Positions 6,505 through 10,985 of a DNA stretch of 10,985 nt are shown one piece after another (position 1 is the first letter of the stretch; each line of letters begins with the position of its first letter). Made by a program: the position numbers and the translations under genes. The stretch is from assembly GCA_041609995.1 (NCBI GenBank), contig JBFIPU010000091.1, positions 1 to 10,985 of the forward strand. The letters run 5' to 3'. The notes beneath the pieces were generated by a model. It saw only the letters and a list, made by a program, of their open reading frames with translations, ran no database searches and was not told the origin of the DNA. Source of the DNA: JABDOU01 sp041609995 (GTDB lineage: Bacteria > Actinomycetota > Acidimicrobiia > Spongiisociales > SHLN01).

Positions 6505-7325
6505 CCGTCGAAGCGTTGTCGGCTTCCGCCATCAGCCGCCCGCCCGGGTTGGCCGGCACCATCGCGGACATCCTGACGGTGACCAAACGCGACCTCATCA
6601 GGGTGATCCGGACGCCTGAGCTGCTGCTGTTCTCCACGATCCAGCCGATCATGTTCGTGCTGCTCTTCAACTTCGTGTTCGGGGGCGCCATACCCATCCC
6701 GGGGGTCGACTACATCAACTTCCTGATTCCAGGCATCATCATCCAGGGGGCGGCGTTCGGCGCCTCGGGGACCGCCATCGGCATCACCGAGGACCTCCAG
6801 GCCGGCATCGTCGACCGCTTCCGGTCGTTGCCCATGGCGCGATCGGCGGTGCTGGCGGGCAAGACCCTCGCCGACCTGCTGCGCAACCTGTGGGTGATTC
6901 TTCTGAGTATCGCGGTCGGCTACCTCATCGGGTTCCGCTTCGAGGCGGGATTCCTCAACGCAGTGTTCGCAGTAGCGGTCGCCACCCTGTTCGCATTTGC
7001 ACTCAGCTGGGTATTTGCCGCGATGGGGCTCCTCACCAAGACCCCCGAGGCCGCCCAGGCAGCCGTGTTCATCCCCATCTTCCCTTTCACATTCGCGTCC
7101 TCGGCCTTCGTGCCGACGGAGACGATGCCGGGATGGCTGCAGGCGTTCGCCGAGAACCAGCCCGTCACCGCCGAGATCAACGCTATGCGCTACCTGGTGC
7201 TGGGCGAGAGCGAGTTCCTCGACCTCAACACCGGCCAGGTGGTCGAGGCGGTGCTGTGGAGCTTGCTGATCCTCGTCACATTCTTCTTCCTGGCGGTTCG
7301 CCTGTATCGCCGGAGCGCGGAGTAG
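6501..7325 (+). CDS. ABC-2 type (DrrB-like) permease
   Basis: The membrane subunit of the exporter powered by the preceding ATPase. At 274 aa it fits the family. It has a cytoplasmic N-terminus with the usual KRDLIRVIRTPELLLFSTIQ motif, about six hydrophobic spans (the first around 43-60, the last around 250-268), and the conserved cytosolic segment GIVDRFRSLPMARSAVLAGK characteristic of DrrB proteins. The start is GTG at 6501, inside the GTGA overlap with the ATPase stop and preceded by a purine-rich GGAGGGAGG site. An in-frame upstream start at 6459 would lie inside the ATPase gene and adds only low-complexity residues, so it is rejected. The stop TAG is 2 bases before the next ATG, continuing the operon. 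Confidence 0.93.
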   Translation: MTVEALSASAISRPPGLAGTIADILTVTKRDLIRVIRTPELLLFSTIQPIMFVLLFNFVFGGAIPIPGVDYINFLIPGIIIQGAAFGASGTAIGITEDLQAGIVDRFRSLPMARSAVLAGKTLADLLRNLWVILLSIAVGYLIGFRFEAGFLNAVFAVAVATLFAFALSWVFAAMGLLTKTPEAAQAAVFIPIFPFTFASSAFVPTETMPGWLQAFAENQPVTAEINAMRYLVLGESEFLDLNTGQVVEAVLWSLLILVTFFFLAVRLYRRSAE

Positions 7326-7327
7326 GG

Positions 7328-7756
7328 ATGGAACGTCTGGTCGTCCCCATCGACGTGCCGCTCCTGGGCGACGAGCGCCACAAGAACTGGGCCAAGGTCG
7401 TCTCCCATGTCGATCCCGACAAATCCGACGGATGGGCTTACGAAGGAGACTTCGTCGATGTGGGCGGCATCGTCGACCTTCCCACGCCCTCGGTGCTCCT
7501 GGTGTATGGCGAAAAGGGCAGCCGTACCAATCCCCAGATCGAGGCTGCGGCATTCCTCGCCCATACCGACGGTTCGATTACCCGCCAGGCGACGGCCACC
7601 GGACGCACCTGGGCGCGCACGCTCCGGGATTCGGTCGCAGGCCTGGTAGCAGATCTGGACGGCACACCTGCCCCTCCTCTCGATTGGGACCCCCGCCTGA
7701 CTGCGTACTCGGCTGAGGCATTGAGGGAAGAGCTCGAACGGCGTCACAGCCCATGA
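7328..7756 (+). CDS. Unrecognised 142-residue protein in the exporter operon
   Basis: I do not recognise a family. The product begins MERLVVPIDVPLLGDERHKN and is soluble-looking, with no signal peptide or membrane span. It has an acidic central part with a run of hydrophobic beta-like segments (FVDVGGIVDL, SVLLVYGEKG) and a helical C-terminus ending EELERRHSP. The start ATG lies 2 bases after the permease stop and is preceded by GGAG with 5-nt spacing. The stop overlaps the next gene in ATGA. Codon use resembles the neighbours, so it is very probably a real gene. Its place between the permease and the helical-repeat protein suggests a cytoplasmic accessory role for the exporter, but this is inference from position only. 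The whole operon reads through without a gap. Confidence 0.82.
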   Translation: MERLVVPIDVPLLGDERHKNWAKVVSHVDPDKSDGWAYEGDFVDVGGIVDLPTPSVLLVYGEKGSRTNPQIEAAAFLAHTDGSITRQATATGRTWARTLRDSVAGLVADLDGTPAPPLDWDPRLTAYSAEALREELERRHSP

Positions 7757-8799
7757 CCATCGAACATGATGACGATCCGGAGCTGGACGCGCTCCTCGCC
7801 CGGGCCGAACACGGCGATGGGGGCGCCATGGCAGAGATCGGGGATATCTGCCTCTCGGAACAGCTCGTCCGCGAGGCCCAGGACTGGTTTCGCAAAGCAG
7901 GCGAGGCCGGCAGTGCACGCGGCTTCGAGGGTCTGGCCCGGATCGCGTTGCAGTTTGGCCGGCAAGACGATGCAATCGCCTGGTACCTGAGGGCCATCGA
8001 TGCCGGGGACGAGGACAGCTTGTACCCGGCCGCGGTGCTGATGTTGACCAACCCTGGCGAGTATGGAGATCGCGGGCTCGAGCTGCTCGAGCGAGGCCAC
8101 GCGGCCGGCCGTGCCGAATGCGCCGCTCAGCTCGGCGCGGTGTGGCTGACGCGCCAGGACCGGGACCAGGCCGAGCTCTGGTTTCGGCGGGCGGCGGCGG
8201 GAAAGGACCCGGGAGCGGCCCGCGTGCTTGCCCAGCTTCTCGAAGCCGACGGAAGGCGTGAGGATGCGCGAGCCATGCACGAATACGCCGCCGACCTCGG
8301 TGAGCTGGAATCGCTGTTCCGCGCCGCCGAGCTCACCCAGTGGAGGACCGACGATCCGAACGAGCTCTACGAGCTGGCCGAGGCCGGCGACGTGGGCGCA
8401 ATGATCGGCGTGGGCCGCCAGTTCATCGACCAGGGGAATCTGCCGGCCGCTGTCGAATGGCTGTCAGGAGCAGTGGATGCGGGCTCGGTTCCGGCGATGA
8501 CCGTTCTCGGCAATGCCTTTGCGGGGGCCGGCAACGACGCCGAAGCCGGCCATTGGTATGCGATGGCGGCCGAGCAGGGTGACCGGTTGGGGGCTTACCA
8601 CCTGGGCGAATTGCTCATCGAACAGGGTCGTTACGGAGAGGCCCGGAGTCTGCTCGCGCCCCTCGACCGGGCCGAGGCGTTGCTGCTGCTCTCAGATCTG
8701 GCAGAGGTCGAGGCCGATGCCGAGGCCAACGACGCCGCACTGGAGCGCCTCAAGCAGCTCGTGGCAGCCACCGCGGTCCCGGCCTTGCTGGCCGACTGA
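7753..8799 (+). CDS. Sel1-like/TPR helical-repeat protein
   Basis: A 348-residue alpha-solenoid protein, most likely a cytoplasmic protein-interaction scaffold. No signal peptide or membrane span is seen. It is built of about eight or nine repeats of roughly 36 residues that follow the Sel1 pattern of alternating small residues and an A-x-W-x-x-x-A helix. Examples are IAWYLRAIDAGDED around 75-88, LWFRRAAAGKDPGA around 142-155, VEWLSGAVDAGSVPA around 234-248 and GHWYAMAAEQGD around 266-277. The repeats are strongest at 49-190 and 209-305. The start ATG overlaps the previous stop as ATGA with little Shine-Dalgarno, so translation is coupled to the 142-residue gene. It closes the operon and converges on the next minus-strand gene. 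Its partner could be the exporter or the 142-residue protein; this is not shown by sequence. Confidence 0.9.
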   Translation: MTIEHDDDPELDALLARAEHGDGGAMAEIGDICLSEQLVREAQDWFRKAGEAGSARGFEGLARIALQFGRQDDAIAWYLRAIDAGDEDSLYPAAVLMLTNPGEYGDRGLELLERGHAAGRAECAAQLGAVWLTRQDRDQAELWFRRAAAGKDPGAARVLAQLLEADGRREDARAMHEYAADLGELESLFRAAELTQWRTDDPNELYELAEAGDVGAMIGVGRQFIDQGNLPAAVEWLSGAVDAGSVPAMTVLGNAFAGAGNDAEAGHWYAMAAEQGDRLGAYHLGELLIEQGRYGEARSLLAPLDRAEALLLLSDLAEVEADAEANDAALERLKQLVAATAVPALLAD

Positions 8800-8817
8800 G
8801 GCATATCAGTCAGCCAG
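8788..8817. terminator. Bidirectional hairpin spanning two convergent stop codons
   Basis: Arms CTGGCCGACTGA (8788-8799) and TCAGTCAGCCAG (8806-8817) pair over 12 positions with one mismatch and a 6-nt loop. The left arm ends with the stop codon of the helical-repeat gene (8797-8799), and the right arm contains the stop of the minus-strand gene (8810-8812). The symmetric position between converging genes, only 10 bases apart, fits a bidirectional terminator. No U-tract follows on either strand. Confidence 0.6.
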
Positions 8818-9478
8818 GAGCATCACTGAAGGGGTCCGGCCGATCGATGCCGGGGGAATCGGCCAGGCTACGTGTCTCGATCACCGGCTCGCCCGAACGG
8901 TAATTCCACCATCGTTGCAGCGGCCCTGCGAACCGGGGCAGCGGCCGTTGCACGTCCGAGCGCTCGAATGCCGAGATGTCGAAGAGGGTCAGCACCAAGA
9001 CGCATGTGCTCAAGAAACCCAGGCCCAGTCCCAGCAGGAGAACGGGCACCAGATCGTCTCGCCCCGGGGTCCAGCCACCGAGCACGAACGGCAGGAAAAC
9101 CATGATCGCCACTCCGATCGTCCCCACGATTTCGTTGTAGAGGAGAAGCCGCGATCTGGTGGCGCGCATGACCGGCCCCAACTCACCGACCGTAGTGAAG
9201 TTGGCGGCCACGAGTGAGACGAGCAGCGCGGCAAGTAGCAGCCGACTCCAACCGACCGGGAGCGTGACAAGCGTGAGGGAAACCCCGAGCGGGATCGAAT
9301 AGACGATCAGCACGATCGTCGTGCTCGCCCGAAAGTAGGGCTCGACGACCGGCCGGGACCGCTCCAGCCGCTGGAAGCCCGTTTGCACGTAGAAGATCAT
9401 GCCGACGATGAACAACCCGATGAGACCCGCCGACACCTCTGCGATCGAGAGGAGCGCTTCGTCGGACACCTGTTCCAT
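8810..9478 (-). CDS. Five-helix integral membrane protein of unknown function
   Basis: I cannot name a family. The 222-residue product has five hydrophobic spans at about 9-31, 52-73, 78-97, 112-133 and 143-166, then a polar C-terminal tail of about 55 residues rich in Pro and Arg. A cytoplasmic-membrane location is clear; a transport or signalling role cannot be assigned. The start at 9478 (MEQVSDEALLSIAE) is chosen because a TAGATT box sits exactly 7 bases before it, a leaderless pattern. The frame is open for 54 more codons upstream, but that part is Arg/Pro-rich, is not membrane-like and crosses the start of the divergent gene. It is convergent with the operon to its left and divergent from the lipoprotein to its right. 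Confidence 0.8.
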   Translation of the reverse strand: MEQVSDEALLSIAEVSAGLIGLFIVGMIFYVQTGFQRLERSRPVVEPYFRASTTIVLIVYSIPLGVSLTLVTLPVGWSRLLLAALLVSLVAANFTTVGELGPVMRATRSRLLLYNEIVGTIGVAIMVFLPFVLGGWTPGRDDLVPVLLLGLGLGFLSTCVLVLTLFDISAFERSDVQRPLPRFAGPLQRWWNYRSGEPVIETRSLADSPGIDRPDPFSDAPG

Positions 9479-9485
9479 CAGTTCG

Positions 9486-9491
9486 AATCTA
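9486..9491 (-). promoter_or_regulatory. -10 box for leaderless membrane-protein mRNA
   Basis: Minus strand TAGATT, separated by 7 bases from the ATG at 9478, with no Shine-Dalgarno between. The spacing equals that of the exporter box at 5397-5402. No convincing -35 is seen. Confidence 0.4.
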
Positions 9492-9598
9492 CCCGCGGCC
9501 GCCGCCCGCCACCCGGGACGCGTCTGCCTGGCCCCGTTTGCAAAGCATCGAGTGTTGCAAGGAAACGGCGAATCGGACTGGAACCCGGATACGCGGTC

Positions 9599-9604
9599 TA
9601 GCGT
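9599..9604 (+). promoter_or_regulatory. -10 box ahead of the lipoprotein gene
   Basis: TAGCGT lies 9 bases before the ATG at 9614. The surrounding CTAGCGTCA is identical to the stretch before the ABC exporter start on the other strand. With no Shine-Dalgarno present, the mRNA would be leaderless or have a leader of about two bases. Confidence 0.35.
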
Positions 9605-9613
9605 CAGTACGAC

Positions 9614-10564
9614 ATGAGCCAGAACGCCGTGAAAGCCCACACCCGGCTGGGAGCCTGCCTCATCGTGCTGGCACTCGTTGCCGCCGCCTGCGGCGGTGGC
9701 AACGACCCCGATGCGAGGAGTTCGGCCACGAGTTCGACCGCGACTCCGGAGACCTCGTCGAGCTCTACGACGTCTTCGACGACCACCACCGCTGCCACGA
9801 GCTCATCGACGACGACCACATCGACCACGTCGACATCGACGACCCTCGCCCCCGGACCCACAATCGTCGTGACCGAGGGGATGGAGGGCTTCCCCGCCTA
9901 TGCGGGCGACGGCTTCACGTACTACTACGGAGAGGATCCCGACCCGGAGCAACTCGGTTGCGAGGGCTTCCCCGAGATCCGGCTCTGGGTGCAGGTTGAT
10001 GGCTCAGACATCGCGGAGCTGCTCACCGAGATCCCCGGGGCCGGGACGGTGTACGCCGGTCCCAACGGCCGGATCCTGATCGCCGATGGGTGCGAAGGAT
10101 TCCTCGGAACCATCTATCACGCCGACGTGGTTGCAGGCGGGCGGCTGGCCAACGTGCGAGAACTGATTCTCCCGATCGACGCCGCCTCCCAATTCGCGTG
10201 GGTGGACGACCACACCGTGGTGGCGTTGGTGGGCGCCTATGACGCAATTTGGGGAGACGACGCCGCCGGGCTCCGCAATGCCACCATCGACCTTCGCGTT
10301 GAGGACTGGCTGACGATCACCGCCCCGGGCGAGCCCCCGATCGTGGGCCAGGTGACCGGGTGCGATGCCTCGGCGGGTTTGTCCGTCAGCGCCACCGACC
10401 CCGAGTACGGCGAGGTGACGATTTCCGATGGAGTGCTGTCCTACCTGGATCGCACCATCCCGTTCGACGTCTTCGATGACAGCGTCCAGGACTTCTGGTA
10501 CGGAGCCGGCACCAGCGACGGAAAGCAGGTCACCGCCATCATGGCGGCCCCCAACTGCGGTTGA
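9614..10564 (+). CDS. Secreted lipoprotein with Ser/Thr linker
   Basis: A 316-residue extracytoplasmic lipoprotein. The N-terminus has a short basic region, a hydrophobic core (ACLIVLALVAAAC) and a lipobox ending at Cys26, followed by GGG as in many actinobacterial lipoproteins. Residues 36-77 are almost wholly Ser and Thr (36 of 42), a flexible and perhaps glycosylated tether. The folded part (about 80-316) has a beta-rich look with two related motifs, GCEGFPEI at 115 and GCEGFLGT at 159, suggesting a repeated, possibly propeller-like fold. Besides Cys26 it has four Cys (116, 160, 250, 315), which could form disulfides outside the cell. No specific family was recognised, so ligand and role are unknown. 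The start is supported by the signal peptide and an upstream TAGCGT box. Confidence 0.88.
   Translation: MSQNAVKAHTRLGACLIVLALVAAACGGGNDPDARSSATSSTATPETSSSSTTSSTTTTAATSSSTTTTSTTSTSTTLAPGPTIVVTEGMEGFPAYAGDGFTYYYGEDPDPEQLGCEGFPEIRLWVQVDGSDIAELLTEIPGAGTVYAGPNGRILIADGCEGFLGTIYHADVVAGGRLANVRELILPIDAASQFAWVDDHTVVALVGAYDAIWGDDAAGLRNATIDLRVEDWLTITAPGEPPIVGQVTGCDASAGLSVSATDPEYGEVTISDGVLSYLDRTIPFDVFDDSVQDFWYGAGTSDGKQVTAIMAAPNCG
9732..9844 (+). repeat. Low-complexity Ser/Thr codon tract
   Basis: Within the lipoprotein gene the DNA is made of imperfect tcgacgacg/accacc units that encode the Ser/Thr linker. Such tracts vary in length between strains by slippage or recombination, so linker length here may be strain specific. 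Confidence 0.7.
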
Positions 10565-10565
10565 T

Positions 10566-10598
10566 GGCCGCAAGGGGCAGATCCCCGGGCGCCCGGCC
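10566..10598 (+). terminator. GC-rich inverted repeat after the lipoprotein gene
   Basis: GGCCG (10566-10570) pairs with CGGCC (10594-10598), and GGGG (10574-10577) with CCCC (10583-10586), starting right after the stop codon. A self-complementary CCGGGCGCCCGG lies at 10585-10596, so alternative pairings exist. No U-tract follows. It is a plausible but weak terminator. The remaining bases up to 10691 show no gene. Confidence 0.35.
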
Positions 10599-10691
10599 TG
10601 AGTGCGAGAAGTCCGTGGGCGTGCGGCGACGGTCGGCCTCGCCAGGCAGGTGGAGGCTGCGGGGGTTCAGCCCGCCGTCGCAACGATCAGC

Positions 10692-10729
10692 CGGCGTCGA
10701 CCTCGACCGGGTCGAGCCGCTTCACGCCG
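10692..10729 (-). terminator. Hairpin downstream of rpoC
   Basis: Outer arms CGGCGT (10692-10697) and ACGCCG (10724-10729) and inner arms CTCGAC (10702-10707) and GTCGAG (10711-10716) are perfect complements with small internal loops and a 3-nt tip. On the minus strand it begins 4 bases after the rpoC stop. There is no U-tract, but position and two-tier stem support a terminator that ends the rpoBC transcript before the inserted genes. Confidence 0.5.
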
Positions 10730-10733
10730 TGGC

Positions 10734-10985
10734 CTAGGGTTGCTCGCTGTCGTCGGTCGGGGTCCCCAGAGACGCCAGCCATTCCGCCGGGTTGACGGGC
10801 AGCTCGTCGCCGCCGTCTCCGTCTCCCGTTTCACCAAACAGCTCCATGGCGCTCATGACGGTCGCGTCGGGCAGGTTGGGCTGACCCTGCTGGTAGCGGT
10901 TGGCCCCGGTACCGGCAGGAATGAGCTTGCCGATGATCACGTTCTCCTTGAGCCCCCGCAGATAGTCCGAGTTGCCCTGCAACGC
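10734..10985 (-). CDS. rpoC: RNA polymerase beta' subunit, C-terminal part (runs off the right edge)
   Basis: The beta' subunit forms the active-site cleft of RNA polymerase with beta. Only the last 83 codons are seen. They contain DYLRGLKENVIIGKLIPAGT, the strongly conserved beta' segment near the C-terminus, followed by an acidic, variable tail ending in DDSEQP. The stop is TAG at 10734-10736. The rest lies beyond the window. The gene is on the same strand as rpsL and upstream of it, as expected for the rpoBC-str order, but here it is separated from rpsL by about 7.7 kb. Confidence 0.95.
   Translation of the reverse strand, partial: ALQGNSDYLRGLKENVIIGKLIPAGTGANRYQQGQPNLPDATVMSAMELFGETGDGDGGDELPVNPAEWLASLGTPTDDSEQP

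Noticed and set aside
6264..7553. 429-codon open frame on minus opposite the permease
   Set aside because: It is antisense to a clear DrrB-like gene and its neighbours, with a low-complexity Arg/Glu/His-rich translation typical of shadow frames.
9479..9640. 54-codon extension of the five-helix membrane protein
   Set aside because: It is Arg/Pro-rich and overlaps the divergent lipoprotein start. The shorter start gives a normal membrane protein and has a leaderless promoter box.
9732..9844. CRISPR-like or minisatellite array
   Set aside because: The repetition is imperfect codon-level Ser/Thr redundancy inside a gene, with no fixed repeat-spacer structure.
10599..10691. Small genes between the lipoprotein and rpoC
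   Set aside because: The open frames there are short, lack ribosome sites and overlap the terminator-like hairpins.

Overview
The window reads as a chromosomal segment of a GC-rich actinobacterium (Actinomycetota). Several sequence signs favour Acidimicrobiia or a near relative: a lipoprotein with a long Ser/Thr-only linker, DrrAB-type export genes, TANNNT boxes placed directly ahead of start codons that lack a Shine-Dalgarno (leaderless style), and the rpoC and rpsL-rpsG-fusA-tuf genes on one strand. The class-level assignment is an inference; no 16S gene is present.

Layout from left to right. Positions 1-3077 hold the str operon on the minus strand: rpsL (S12), rpsG (S7), fusA (EF-G) and the first 46 codons of tuf (EF-Tu), packed with gaps of 2-8 bases. 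A candidate promoter at 3422-3451 would give rpsL a structured leader of about 340 nt. Next comes a strong 22-bp hairpin (3499-3545) that ends the preceding unit, a minus-strand half-size ABC exporter (3560-5389). Across a short divergent promoter region lies a tightly coupled plus-strand operon (5491-8799): a DrrA-type ATPase, a DrrB-type ABC-2 permease, an unrecognised 142-residue protein and a Sel1/TPR-like helical-repeat protein. It converges on a minus-strand five-helix membrane protein (8810-9478), with both stop codons inside one hairpin. That gene is divergent from a secreted lipoprotein (9614-10564). The right edge (10734-10985) is the C-terminus of rpoC, again on minus.

The ribosomal/elongation-factor genes and rpoC are core information-processing genes. 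Between rpoC and rpsL, about 7 kb of transport and envelope genes in mixed orientation has been placed. The most system-like part is the four-gene operon: an ABC-2 exporter (ATPase plus membrane subunit) whose two downstream partners are stoichiometrically coupled but of unknown role. No RNA genes, CRISPR arrays, transposases or integrases were seen.
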